Assembly (NCBI RefSeq): GCF_003944715.1
Contig: NZ_RWIT01000003.1
Span: 186,001-250,000 of the forward strand
Origin: Hymenobacter rigui
GTDB taxonomy: Bacteria > Bacteroidota > Bacteroidia > Cytophagales > Hymenobacteraceae
Direction of reading: 5' to 3'
DNA length: 64,000 bases
In this document: piece by piece, positions 1 through 7,057 of the stretch
Layout: the number at the start of each line of letters is the position of its first letter
How positions within the stretch are numbered: position 1 is the stretch's first letter
Made by a program: the position numbers and the translations under genes
The notes under the pieces: model-generated
What the model saw: the letters and a program-made list of their open reading frames with translations, nothing else
What the model was told of the DNA's origin: nothing
Database searches by the model: none

Positions 1-136
1 ACTCGGGGCTGAATGTTCGGCGCTTGGGTGCTTTACAGGCCTGCATGCTTCTGACCGGGGGTTTCTCGTTAGTCGCGATGGTAGTGACGCGGTAGAGGCT
101 GCCACAGCGGGCGTGGTAGTAGAGCATAGGGTTCAT
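1..136 (-). CDS. Partial hypothetical protein, last visible gene of phage-like early operon
   Basis: An open frame starts with ATG at 136 and runs off the left edge, giving 45 visible residues (begins MNPMLYYHARCGSLYRV). Its ATG lies 11 bases after the stop codon of the gene before it, so it is very likely co-transcribed with the minus-strand operon that begins near 3615. The visible part is basic and contains two Cys residues, but no domain can be assigned. It could be a small phage protein or the N-terminus of a longer one. Only spacing and the open frame support it. Confidence 0.4.
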   Translation of the reverse strand, partial: MNPMLYYHARCGSLYRVTTIATNEKPPVRSMQACKAPKRRTFSPE

Positions 137-147
137 ACGCCCAAATG

Positions 148-879
148 CTATGTGTTCACAATCCCCCACTTCTCAGCGAAGCGGCGGGTGGCCTGCTGGT
201 GGCGGCGGGTTATCTGCTGCTGGGCGGCTTCGGAGGGCTGCCAGTCGGGCCTGGGGTGGCGTTGAATGGCCTGCTGCACCTCGTAGCGCTGCTGCTCGGC
301 CTGCGCCATGCTCACCAGGCCGCGACGGTATTTCTGCTTGATGAGGGTGAGCTTGTCGCGCAGGTGTTGAGCGTTGGGGTGGCTGTCGGGAATCATCAGG
401 GCCACCGACTGCACCAGCCTGGGGGCGGCCTGTTGGAGCTGGTGAAGGGCTACGGACTCCTGGCTGATGGCCTGGGCTTTGCGGTCGAGGTGCTGATTTT
501 CGAGGGACTGGGCTTTGCGGGTGAAGTAGTCCCGGATGATTTCATATACCCTGGCGGGGTCGAGGGCGTTGAAAAACCGGGTGCCGTTGGTGCGGGCTTC
601 TTTGAGGGCCAGAATGATATCCTTGACGCTGTCGTGGGTGTAGGTCTGGGCCAGCGTATCGGCCAGTTCCAGAATGTCGGCGGCATCGGGCTTCTCGGCT
701 ACGCGGACGCTGTCGACGAAGGCCCGCAGGATGATGACCAGCAGCTTTACTACCACGTCCTCCCCTACCTGCTTTTTCAACTGGAAGAGCTTGGGAGCGG
801 CGGCGGCCTGGGCTACGGTGAGCCCCACCGACAGCTCGGCCAGGGCCAGGCGGGCGTGGGGGTTGGGGGTGCTGGCCAA
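148..879 (-). CDS. Phage-type hypothetical protein directly after the initiator-like gene
   Basis: This gene encodes about 243 residues if translation starts at the TTG at 879, five bases after the stop codon of the preceding gene. An ATG at 960 in the same frame would give 270 residues but a 77-base overlap, which is unlike the 4-base overlaps elsewhere in this operon. The protein is mainly helical and charged. A central stretch (THDSVKDIILALKEA, then FFNALDPARVYEII) resembles conserved proteins of unknown function in Bacteroidota phages and mobile elements. The last third is rich in Gln and Arg. Its place after an initiator-like gene matches that of helicase-loader genes in lambda-like phages, but no loader motif is visible, so that role is only a positional guess. 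Confidence 0.65.
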   Translation of the reverse strand: MASTPNPHARLALAELSVGLTVAQAAAAPKLFQLKKQVGEDVVVKLLVIILRAFVDSVRVAEKPDAADILELADTLAQTYTHDSVKDIILALKEARTNGTRFFNALDPARVYEIIRDYFTRKAQSLENQHLDRKAQAISQESVALHQLQQAAPRLVQSVALMIPDSHPNAQHLRDKLTLIKQKYRRGLVSMAQAEQQRYEVQQAIQRHPRPDWQPSEAAQQQITRRHQQATRRFAEKWGIVNT

Positions 880-883
880 GTAG

Positions 884-1834
884 CTACTGGTCGTACTTGG
901 AGCGGAAGCCAGTTGCAGCAAAGAAGTTTCCGGCCGGGGGCTGCCGATGGAGGGTGCCATCGGGGCGGCGCTGGACGTGTGGAGCGAGTTTGAGGCGGTT
1001 ATCGGCGGCGTCATTGAGCATGAATCGTTTGGCGGTGGCAACCCAATCCTTGCGGGTGGGCTCTAATCCGGTTTTTTTGTCGCGCCACGTCGCGACCAGC
1101 TGGTGGTAGTGGCGCAGGTCGGCCAGCTCGTAGTCGGTGCCCTGGAAGGCCTGGATGAAGGCCGACACCTCCGCAAGGGGGCTCTGACTGAAGGGCAGCT
1201 CGGGTAAGGCAGTGCGGCCCCGTTTTATGCGCGGCGTCCCGGGGGCCTGGTCTGCGCTATTGGGCGGGGCGGTGTAGTCGAGCAGTTCCGCCCCTGAAAG
1301 CTCCTCTCCTTCCTGCACCGTTATTTTTTTTTGGTGCAGTGCGGCGTCGCCCTCGTTTACTACTCCCCTGTTTACACTATCTGTTTTACCATATAAGGTA
1401 TGTTCGGGCACTTCTGCCCCTGATACCCTGCTCACCGGGAGCAGTTCTGCCTCAAGTGCTTCGGGCAGTTCTGCCGCCGGTAACGCGGTTTTATCGGGGG
1501 CACCTCTGCCCATAGTAACCGGGTTTACAGGGGGCAGAAATGCCCCCGATAAATCGGTGAGGTAGCAGCGGCTTTTCTCGTGCCGGGACTGGCTGGGATG
1601 GTAGGTCAGCAGGCCCCAGGCAGCGAGGTCGTAGAGGGTGGCCCGGTAGGTACGCTCATTGCCGATCCGGGCGGCCTGCATGATGGCGGCACGGTCAATG
1701 GTTAGGGCTACGGGGAAGCGGGCAGCGTTCCATTGATAGAACAGGGCCCAATACAGGCTGACGTGGTGGGGCCGGGCCCCGGGACAGGTGCTGAGCTGCT
1801 GGTGGGCGGCCATGGCGTGGCGGATGAAGTTCAT
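884..1834 (-). CDS. Phage replication initiator-like protein (winged-helix N-terminus)
   Basis: This protein has 316 residues. Residues 1-95 (HVSLYWALFYQWN, then ARIGNERTYRATLYDLAAWGLL) have the look of a winged-helix DNA-binding domain like those of phage and plasmid replication proteins in Bacteroidota. Residues 96-215 are a low-complexity, Pro/Ala/Glu-rich linker whose DNA carries six GGGCA-N4-TGCCC-like elements. The C-terminal part (KTGLEPTRKDWVATAKRFMLND) is again ordered and charged. The ATG at 1834 overlaps the end of the upstream gene by four bases (ATGA). An origin inside the initiator gene would match the lambda O arrangement. The function is inferred from fold-like features and the repeats, and a transcription regulator remains possible. 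Confidence 0.65.
   Translation of the reverse strand: MNFIRHAMAAHQQLSTCPGARPHHVSLYWALFYQWNAARFPVALTIDRAAIMQAARIGNERTYRATLYDLAAWGLLTYHPSQSRHEKSRCYLTDLSGAFLPPVNPVTMGRGAPDKTALPAAELPEALEAELLPVSRVSGAEVPEHTLYGKTDSVNRGVVNEGDAALHQKKITVQEGEELSGAELLDYTAPPNSADQAPGTPRIKRGRTALPELPFSQSPLAEVSAFIQAFQGTDYELADLRHYHQLVATWRDKKTGLEPTRKDWVATAKRFMLNDAADNRLKLAPHVQRRPDGTLHRQPPAGNFFAATGFRSKYDQ
1275..1553. repeat. Iteron-like array: six imperfect GGGCA-N4-TGCCC elements, putative phage origin
   Basis: Six related elements sit within the initiator-like gene, with cores beginning near 1280, 1406, 1439, 1463, 1498 and 1532. The consensus core is GGGCA, four bases (usually GTTC), then TGCCC, often followed by a GATAA/GATAC or GTAAC tail. 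Five of the six are spaced 24-35 bases apart. Between the first and second element lies an AT-rich stretch (about 1318-1400, including T runs) that could serve as the unwinding region. Iterons beside an AT-rich segment inside an initiator gene are typical of lambdoid-type origins. The origin role is inferred. Confidence 0.55.
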
Positions 1835-2433
1835 GCATGGGTCGTGCTGAGGGGAATGAACGGCTCATCAAGGGCGGTGAAGCCGGCAACCGGGGCGAAC
1901 AGGTTGAGCTGTCGGGCGGCGGCACGGTGCTTGCCGCGCAGGGCCGCTTCCACTTCCGCCAGCGCCTCCTGCACGGCGGCTTCCAGCAGGCCGGCATAGG
2001 CGTATTCGGAGCCGGTCTCGTCGTCGTAGGCCACGTAGGGGCTGGTGAGGTTGAGTACCCGGTTACCGGACAGCCGGCGCTGGCCGATGAGCGTAACCCC
2101 TCCCCCGCCGCGGCCGATGCTCAGGCCCGTGACGCTGAAGCTGTCGAAATGCGCGGGTAGCTCCGGGGCGTCATCGTCGGGCCAGAAGTCGGGGGTTTCG
2201 CGCAGCTGCTCGCAGAGCAGGCACAGGTGCGGGATGAGGCGGGCGAAGCGGTGCTGCAGGTCGGGATGGACGGGCTCCGGGCTGGTGAGCGTAAAGACGC
2301 GGGTCGGGGCTTCCGGGTCGCGCTGCTCGGTAAATTCGGCCTGCAGCTGGCATTCCCTGATTTTGGCCTTCTGGATGCGGATGAGGGATGAGGCGGCCTC
2401 GGGGCCGACGATGGGGGCGAGCTGCTGGTTCAT
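1831..2433 (-). CDS. Hypothetical protein of phage-like early operon
   Basis: This gene encodes 200 residues, starting at an ATG that overlaps the methyltransferase stop by four bases and ending with a four-base overlap into the initiator-like gene, so translation is probably coupled on both sides. The N-terminal half contains a basic/acidic helical stretch (SLIRIQKAKIRECQLQAEF). The middle has two Cys in LCLLCEQL, and residues 105-140 have a Gly-rich beta-like part (SIGRGGGGVTLIGQ). No catalytic motif is recognised. Context suggests a phage early function, possibly linked to replication or recombination, but nothing in the sequence fixes it. Confidence 0.7.
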   Translation of the reverse strand: MNQQLAPIVGPEAASSLIRIQKAKIRECQLQAEFTEQRDPEAPTRVFTLTSPEPVHPDLQHRFARLIPHLCLLCEQLRETPDFWPDDDAPELPAHFDSFSVTGLSIGRGGGGVTLIGQRRLSGNRVLNLTSPYVAYDDETGSEYAYAGLLEAAVQEALAEVEAALRGKHRAAARQLNLFAPVAGFTALDEPFIPLSTTHA

Positions 2434-3059
2434 ACCGGTTGGAAAGCGGAGTGGTGGGCGTGAAAGACGGCGGCTGAGAAGCCACGGGGCGTAAGGCTGC
2501 GCAGGTTGGCGCGGTTTTTCGAGCCGGGCACCTTGTCGACCATGGAGCCCTGCACCGGAAAGACGGGCCGCTTCTCGGGCATTCGGAAGCCGTGGCCGGT
2601 CCAGAGGCAGGTGCGTTTGGTGTAGGCCTCAGTTTCGGGGTCGGGAAGCCAGCCGGCATACTCGCAGGGGTCGAACTGGTAGTCCGGCTCGCGCCAGTAG
2701 TGCCGCAGCTGCCCCCGGGGGTTTTCCAGGAAGTAGGGCGCGCCCAGCCGCTGGCAGAGGTCGGCGGCGGCCCCTACCAGGTCGAGGGCAGCAGCCAGGG
2801 CCCGCAGGCCTTTTACCCGGAACAGGTGAGCCCCGGCGTTGCTCAAGTCGGTACAGGGTGGAAAGGCCGCCACGAAGGCCACCGGGCCGGGCGGGGGCAC
2901 GAAGCGGCGCATGTCGCCACCGACCAGGCACACGTTGCCCTGCCAGGTTTCACCGGGCGGGTGCTGCACGTCGACGCAGTAGCAGACGTAGCCGGCGGCA
3001 GCCCAGGGCGCGACAAAGCGGCCGGAGTGGTCGAACAGGGAAATAACCAGGGGACTCAT
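2430..3059 (-). CDS. Compact phage C5-cytosine methyltransferase-like protein
   Basis: This is a 209-residue protein starting at the ATG at 3059 (MSPLVISLFDHSGR); upstream in-frame Met codons lie in the previous gene. It shows a SAM-binding-like motif I (SLFDHSG), a Pro-Cys motif IV (FPPCTDLSNAG) and an ENP motif in place of the usual ENV (YFLENPRG). These are the main landmarks of C5-cytosine methyltransferases. At this length there is little room for a standard target recognition domain. Similar small proteins (with TKKTCLWTG-like segments, here TKRTCLWTGHGF) are known in phages. It may protect phage DNA or modify nucleotides. Methylation activity is inferred and the target is unknown. It overlaps both neighbours by four bases. 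Confidence 0.75.
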   Translation of the reverse strand: MSPLVISLFDHSGRFVAPWAAAGYVCYCVDVQHPPGETWQGNVCLVGGDMRRFVPPPGPVAFVAAFPPCTDLSNAGAHLFRVKGLRALAAALDLVGAAADLCQRLGAPYFLENPRGQLRHYWREPDYQFDPCEYAGWLPDPETEAYTKRTCLWTGHGFRMPEKRPVFPVQGSMVDKVPGSKNRANLRSLTPRGFSAAVFHAHHSAFQPV

Positions 3060-3361
3060 GCCGTAGCCACCAGCATAGTGGGACGATGGTAGCGGCGCGG
3101 GTAGGAATCGAGGGCAGATTGGCGGAAACCCCAATCCTTGTCGTTGAGACGCACGCCCTGGATACGGCCGGCCCGGCGGGCACGCAGCAGGGCGCACACG
3201 GACAGGCCGATGTAAGCGGCCGCCTGGGCGGTGGTCAGCACCTGATCGGGCTTCGCGGCGACGGCCGAGGCGCGGGCAGCTTCGGCCTGCTCCAGCTTAT
3301 CGAGGCGGGCCAGATGGGCGCGCCACTCGGTTTCAGGGATAATGATAACGGCCTGCATCAC
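3056..3361 (-). CDS. Excisionase-like helix-turn-helix protein
   Basis: This is a 101-residue protein. Residues 1-35 form a probable short coiled coil (WRAHLARLDKLEQAEAARA). Residues 42-90 (VLTTAQAAAYIGLSVCALLRARRAGRI, then WGFRQSALDSY) match the HTH_17/excisionase-type winged helix pattern of a helix-turn-helix followed by a wing and a short recognition tail. It overlaps its neighbours by four bases on each side. Such proteins bind DNA as excisionases or as small transcription regulators of mobile elements. With no integrase in the window, the choice between the two cannot be made. Confidence 0.75.
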   Translation of the reverse strand: MMQAVIIIPETEWRAHLARLDKLEQAEAARASAVAAKPDQVLTTAQAAAYIGLSVCALLRARRAGRIQGVRLNDKDWGFRQSALDSYPRRYHRPTMLVATA

Positions 3362-3615
3362 GCATCGGCAAGTTGGCGGGCCCGTTCTTCGAGTTGGCGG
3401 CGGCGGGTGAATTCTTCCTCAGCCACCTCCAGAAAGGCTTCGGCTACGTCGTGGCGCTGCACCTCTCCATTAATCACCTTATACACCAGCGACACGCTGA
3501 CCTTTACACTTCGCTGCTGCAGGCGGGCCACCGTAGCCTGCACAACGGATGATTTCTGTCCTAGTCGCTCCAATACTTTACGCATAGGAGTAGACTCTTT
3601 ACCGATTTCTTTCAT
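3358..3615 (-). CDS. Small DNA-binding protein, first gene of phage-like early operon
   Basis: This 85-residue protein starts at 3615, facing the repressor gene across a 103-base divergent promoter region. A helix-turn-helix-like segment (VVQATVARLQQRSVKVSVSLVYKVINGE) is followed by a charged helical tail (EEEFTRRRQLEERARQLA). Position and size suggest a Cro- or CII-like early regulator opposing the divergent CI-like repressor, although the domain is too short to assign firmly. It is the first gene of a run of at least seven minus-strand genes. Confidence 0.65.
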   Translation of the reverse strand: MKEIGKESTPMRKVLERLGQKSSVVQATVARLQQRSVKVSVSLVYKVINGEVQRHDVAEAFLEVAEEEFTRRRQLEERARQLADA

Positions 3616-3718
3616 GTTATTTGCAAGATTTATGTATATTGTAGAAGTGAAAGCACTTTTACTTACAGTTAACTTACAAATTCATTACTGAAATCTGAGC
3701 AGTAATGACCTTAAATAG
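3616..3718. promoter_or_regulatory. Divergent promoter/operator region of phage-like lysogeny switch
   Basis: This AT-rich spacer separates the early operon from the repressor gene. It contains a perfect 5-bp inverted repeat AAGTG-AAAG-CACTT (3645-3658), a direct repeat ACTTACA at 3661 and 3672, and a perfect 8-bp inverted repeat CATTACTG/CAGTAATG (3683-3690 and 3700-3707) just ahead of the repressor start. These are good candidates for repressor or Cro operators controlling both directions. No strong TAnnTTTG box was seen. Confidence 0.55.
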
Positions 3719-4570
3719 ATGAAACAACCTGATAACCAGACAGAAAAATTACCGGCCGTAGTTTCCAGAATTCAGGAAATAATGGAACAGTATGCCCTCA
3801 ACGCTAACAGTCTGGCCAAGCGGCTGGGCTATGTGGCGACCAGTAAGCTGTATGGTATCCTGAATGGTTCGGCTCCATCGTTTGGGACGCTGACCGATAT
3901 TCTGGAAGAGTTTCCCGAGGTTTCAACCGACTGGCTGGTATTAGGTCGGGGGCCGATGCTGCGGGGTACGGACGAGAAGCCCCCCCAGCTGCTGCAGCAG
4001 GTGCGGGGGGAAAATGTGGTGGTGGTAACGGTAGATGGAGCGGGCAACGAAAACACGGTGTTCGTGCCAATCCCGGCGCAGGCGGGGTACAGCGTTCAGC
4101 ACAATGAGGCCGTGTACTATCAGCAGCTGGACCAGTACCGTCTGCCAGGCTTTGAGAAGGGCGAGTACCGGGCGTTTGAGGTATCAGGCGACAGTATGGA
4201 GCCCACCATTCACCACCGGGACGTGGTGGTATGCAGCCGGGTGGAGGAGCTGCGGCTGCTGGAGCCGGGAGAGATTTACGTAGTGGTTACGTCGGAATCG
4301 GTGATGCTGAAGCGCATTAAGAAGCCGGTGCGTTCTTCCGATACAGAGGTGACACTACACTCTGACAATCCGCACCGCTACCCCTACACGATGGAAACCC
4401 GGGACATTGGGGAGTTGTGGAGGGTACGGGGCTACGTGTCGAGCTACATCCCCAGCGCCCCGGATGTAACGGTGGAGCGGCTGTGGGAAGTCATCGAGCA
4501 ACTGGGCTTTGACCGGAGTACGGTACGTCGTCACTTGGACGAAGGTGCTACCTCTGACGCTACCCTATAA
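3719..4570 (+). CDS. CI/LexA-like self-cleaving phage repressor (S24 peptidase family)
   Basis: This is a 283-residue protein. Residues 10-80 form a Cro/CI-type helix-turn-helix (NANSLAKRLGYVATSKLYGILNG, with the typical DWLVLGRGPM end). Residues 115-245 form an S24/LexA-like peptidase domain. The probable catalytic pair is Ser159 in SGDSM and Lys198 in VMLKRI. An Ala122-Gly123 dipeptide (PAQAGYS) lies 36 residues before the Ser, the same layout as the LexA cleavage site. It therefore probably represses the divergent early operon and is inactivated by self-cleavage during the SOS response. A strong terminator follows at 4665. Orientation and location suggest it lies at the right end of the mobile element. 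Confidence 0.88.
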   Translation: MKQPDNQTEKLPAVVSRIQEIMEQYALNANSLAKRLGYVATSKLYGILNGSAPSFGTLTDILEEFPEVSTDWLVLGRGPMLRGTDEKPPQLLQQVRGENVVVVTVDGAGNENTVFVPIPAQAGYSVQHNEAVYYQQLDQYRLPGFEKGEYRAFEVSGDSMEPTIHHRDVVVCSRVEELRLLEPGEIYVVVTSESVMLKRIKKPVRSSDTEVTLHSDNPHRYPYTMETRDIGELWRVRGYVSSYIPSAPDVTVERLWEVIEQLGFDRSTVRRHLDEGATSDATL

Positions 4571-4664
4571 AAACAAGAAGTCACTGACTCTCTGACAGCG
4601 GCTTGATATACAGTATTTTACCGAGCGTTTCGTGGTAATGGATTGAGTCCAATAAGGGGCTCTC

Positions 4665-4700
4665 AAGCGCCGCTTTCAGCAATGGAAGCGGCGCTTTTTT
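4665..4700 (+). terminator. Intrinsic terminator after the repressor gene
   Basis: A stem AAGCGCCGCTT/AAGCGGCGCTT with a short loop is followed by a run of six T on the plus strand. It lies about 95 bases after the repressor stop codon. The intervening 4571-4664 shows no gene. Confidence 0.85.
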
Positions 4701-4712
4701 GCTTTAATGCCA

Positions 4713-4755
4713 CAAAAAAGAGGCGGCCCCGATTGAATCGGGGCCGCCTCTTTTT
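4713..4755. terminator. Bidirectional intrinsic terminator
   Basis: A 14-bp perfect stem (GAGGCGGCCCCGAT at 4720-4733 and its complement at 4737-4750) is flanked by an A run on the left and a T run on the right. It can end transcription from both sides and closes the minus-strand gene that ends at 4779. Confidence 0.85.
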
Positions 4756-4778
4756 AAGCTATGCGTGGGTTTGCTGGC

Positions 4779-5246
4779 TTACAGGTCAGCGGCGTAGTCG
4801 TCCTCACCGTAGCTGCGGGTGGCACCACGGTACACCGAGTCGCTGGATTTGTTCCAAGTGGTGTCTTCGTCGCGGCTGCCGCGATAAGTTTCGCCTTTGG
4901 GGCTGTTTTTGGAGCGCAGGGCCAACCAGCTCAGACCGCCTACCAGCAGAGCGCCACCAATTACTTTCTGCGTCGGCGAGAGGCTGTTTACCTGGTCAAC
5001 GGCTTTCGTGCTGAAATCCTTGGCTTTCGCGCTTAGGTCCTTTACCTGCTGGGAAAGCTGGTTTACATCAATGTTCTTCAGCCACTGCTGCTGATCCAGC
5101 CAGGATTTCTGCTGGCCTTCCGAGCGGGACGACTCCTGCGAGGGAGCTACTGCTTCCAAGGACGAGCCATTTACTTCGCTGGCGGGCGTAAAGGTGATGT
5201 GCTTATGGGCAGGAGCGCCGGGCTGATTTGATTTTTGCGTGCTCAT
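4779..5246 (-). CDS. Hypothetical protein with one membrane segment
   Basis: This is a 155-residue protein, starting at MSTQKSNQPG; the Met 14 codons earlier is followed by unlikely residues. The first half is polar and disordered. Residues 60-98 form amphipathic helix repeats (LSQQVKDLSAKAKDFSTKAVDQV), followed by one hydrophobic segment (QKVIGGALLVGGLSWLAL) and a polar Ser/Asp-rich tail. The arrangement resembles small envelope stress or YtxH-like proteins, but no family can be named. It stands alone between two terminators and the SDR gene, and a -7-like TATCTTCC lies just upstream on the minus strand. Confidence 0.65.
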   Translation of the reverse strand: MSTQKSNQPGAPAHKHITFTPASEVNGSSLEAVAPSQESSRSEGQQKSWLDQQQWLKNIDVNQLSQQVKDLSAKAKDFSTKAVDQVNSLSPTQKVIGGALLVGGLSWLALRSKNSPKGETYRGSRDEDTTWNKSSDSVYRGATRSYGEDDYAADL

Positions 5247-5480
5247 GGAGAGGAGGGTTCGTGATAGGAAGGAAGATAGTCTGACCATCAGGCCATTTGC
5301 ATCCCTATTCGTGAAAAGCCGACAGAAGGTTGCCAGAAGATTTGCCCGGCCGCATGCGGCCTTGCCCGCTGGCGTTAGGCCTGGGTCAGGCAGTAATGGG
5401 TATAAACTCTACCGTACCGGCAAACATCCGGCCCGGCTTCCCGTTAGGAAAAGCATCTGTCATTGCCTTTTCTACCGAAT

Positions 5481-6239
5481 ATGCCCTTCACTCCCCTCTC
5501 CGACGCCAATAAACGCTTTCAGGATAAAGTATGTCTAGTTACCGGTGCCACCTCGGGTATCGGGCAGGCCGTGGCGGTGCGCATGGGTCGGGAAGGCGGG
5601 CGCGTGGCTGTTCTGGGCCGCGACGCCGAGGATGGCAAAACCACGGTGCAGCTCATTAAACAAGCCGGCGGCGAAGCCCTGTTTATCCGCACGGACGTCA
5701 GCAAGGACAGCCAATTGGTGCACGCCGTGGAGCGCACGCTCAAAGAATGGGGCCGCGTAGACGTGTTGGTGGATAACGCCGGTATGATGACGTTTGAGCC
5801 CATTCTCAAGCTCGACCCCAAAGACTGGGACCACCTGATGCAGGTGAATCTGCGGCCACTGTTCCGGCTCTGCCAGCTCTGCCTGCCTCACATGAAGAAA
5901 GGCAGCATTGTAGCCGTCAGCTCCGTGCACGCCCAGCAGACCACTGCCAACGTGGTGCCTTACGCTACCAGCAAAGGAGCCATTGAGGCTTTTGTACGGG
6001 GCCTTAGCCAGGAAATTCCGCACAATCATGCCCGCATCAACGCCGTGGCACCCGGTGCCGTGGATACGCCCATGCTCTGGAGCAACCCCAACGTAAAAAG
6101 CGGCAAGGAGAAGATTACCGGCCAGGTAGGCACGCCCGAGGAACTGGCCGCCGCCATCTGCTTCGTAGCTTCCGCCGAAGCCAACTTCATGAACGGCACT
6201 ACCCTGGTAGTGGATGGTGGCCGTCTGGCGGCCTTATAA
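5481..6239 (+). CDS. Short-chain dehydrogenase/reductase (SDR family)
   Basis: This is a 252-residue classical SDR. It has the TGATSGIG nucleotide-binding motif (residues 21-28), a DNAG motif (usually NNAG), a catalytic Ser in VSSVHAQ, YATSK with the catalytic Tyr and Lys, and the closing GTTLVVDGG signature. It should use NAD(P)H to reduce or oxidise a carbonyl or alcohol substrate that cannot be told from the sequence. The start is set at the ATG at 5481, because the in-frame TTG at 5463 only adds six residues. It is monocistronic, with a palindromic terminator after it. Confidence 0.9.
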   Translation: MPFTPLSDANKRFQDKVCLVTGATSGIGQAVAVRMGREGGRVAVLGRDAEDGKTTVQLIKQAGGEALFIRTDVSKDSQLVHAVERTLKEWGRVDVLVDNAGMMTFEPILKLDPKDWDHLMQVNLRPLFRLCQLCLPHMKKGSIVAVSSVHAQQTTANVVPYATSKGAIEAFVRGLSQEIPHNHARINAVAPGAVDTPMLWSNPNVKSGKEKITGQVGTPEELAAAICFVASAEANFMNGTTLVVDGGRLAAL

Positions 6240-6249
6240 GCAGTAAAAA

Positions 6250-6391
6250 GGTAAAATGGTGAGTCTGACGTTCGGACGGCACCAATAGCATGCAGCCGCC
6301 CCATTATCCTCTGGTTATGCCAGGGATGATGGGGCGGCTCCTGTTTAATCAGAACGTCAAACCCACTACTTCACCACCTCACGATTTCACC
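6250..6391. repeat. Inverted repeat with heptamer-like arms around a terminator stem
   Basis: The left arm (6250-6271, GGTAAAATGGTGAG then TGACGTTC) is mirrored by the right arm (6352-6391, GAACGTCA then a CACTACT-TCACCAC-CTCACGA-TTTCACC series). The right arm overlaps the last codons of the gene ending at 6379. Between the arms is an 11-bp GC-rich stem (6294-6304 and 6329-6339) that probably ends transcription of the two convergent genes. The arms resemble the 7-bp-unit patches found elsewhere in this window. Confidence 0.55.
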
Positions 6392-6744
6392 TTCGGCGTA
6401 GGGTGCCGCTCGGCGGGGCCAGGTAGCGGCTTGCCCTGGGCGTAGAGGTGGGCGTTCAGTTCGGCAGCATTGCGCGCCTCTACCTCGAAGGGGATATTAT
6501 AATAGCCGTGCCGCATCCAGTCGCGCAGGTAGCGGATCAGGAAACCCAGCCGCCCATACTGCTGAAACTGCCGGATGTGCTCCATTTCGTGCGCCACCCA
6601 AAAAGGGTCCTGCAGGAACTGCGCCCGGCTCACCCCACTCAGATGAATGCTGTTACCCAGCACCATAGCCACATTAGTGGCTCCCAGCTTGGCGCGGGCC
6701 ACCCGGGCAAACGGAGAGTTTTCGACGATACGGGGGAGTTGCAT
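6379..6744 (-). CDS. HExxH-containing metallopeptidase-like protein
   Basis: This is a 121-residue protein starting at MQLPRIVENS. The segment FWVAHEMEHIRQFQQYG contains a zinc-metallopeptidase HExxH motif, and ARNAAELNAHLYAQG could hold further ligands. This pattern is seen in DUF4157-like and related short proteins of Bacteroidota. There is no signal peptide, so it is probably cytoplasmic or membrane-attached. Substrate and true proteolytic activity are unknown. It is convergent with the SDR gene and its 3' end overlaps a repeat arm. Confidence 0.75.
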   Translation of the reverse strand: MQLPRIVENSPFARVARAKLGATNVAMVLGNSIHLSGVSRAQFLQDPFWVAHEMEHIRQFQQYGRLGFLIRYLRDWMRHGYYNIPFEVEARNAAELNAHLYAQGKPLPGPAERHPTPKVKS

Positions 6745-7057
6745 AAAGCAAAATAAAAGTGGGCGAAATGTACGGAAGGCCACAACGGGAGGTTGCTAAA
6801 TCGGTTATTAATTTTCTATCGTTTAGTTGTGTCTTTAGAAGAAATCTGTAGAAAATCGGGGCAAAATCGGTTCAGTCTAAAATTTTGGACTTAGCTTTAA
6901 CCAATGGCCGTCGTCAAATCTACCGGTTTCGTCGGCCAGAAAGGTCTTATTTTCTCTCTTTTGTCATCCGGGTTTTCCGGTTGCCTATCGATTAGCACAC
7001 AGCACGCATATCCCGTTCGGCTGACCCCAGCGGGCCTTCTTTCTCCCACGACGGACA
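6745..7057. other. AT-rich divergent intergenic region
   Basis: No gene is seen here. The segment lies between two divergent genes and is AT-rich in the middle (about 6795-6905), with three copies of AAATCGG (near 6798, 6854 and 6867) and a TAAAATTTTG stretch at about 6878 that roughly resembles a Bacteroidota -7 box. It probably holds both promoters. Confidence 0.35.

Noticed and set aside
4571..4664. Possible tRNA or tmRNA fragment as attachment site
   Set aside because: Checked for a T-arm and acceptor stem pattern; none found.
5463..5480. TTG start for the SDR gene, six residues upstream of the ATG
   Set aside because: The ATG at 5481 gives the normal family length; no evidence favours the TTG.
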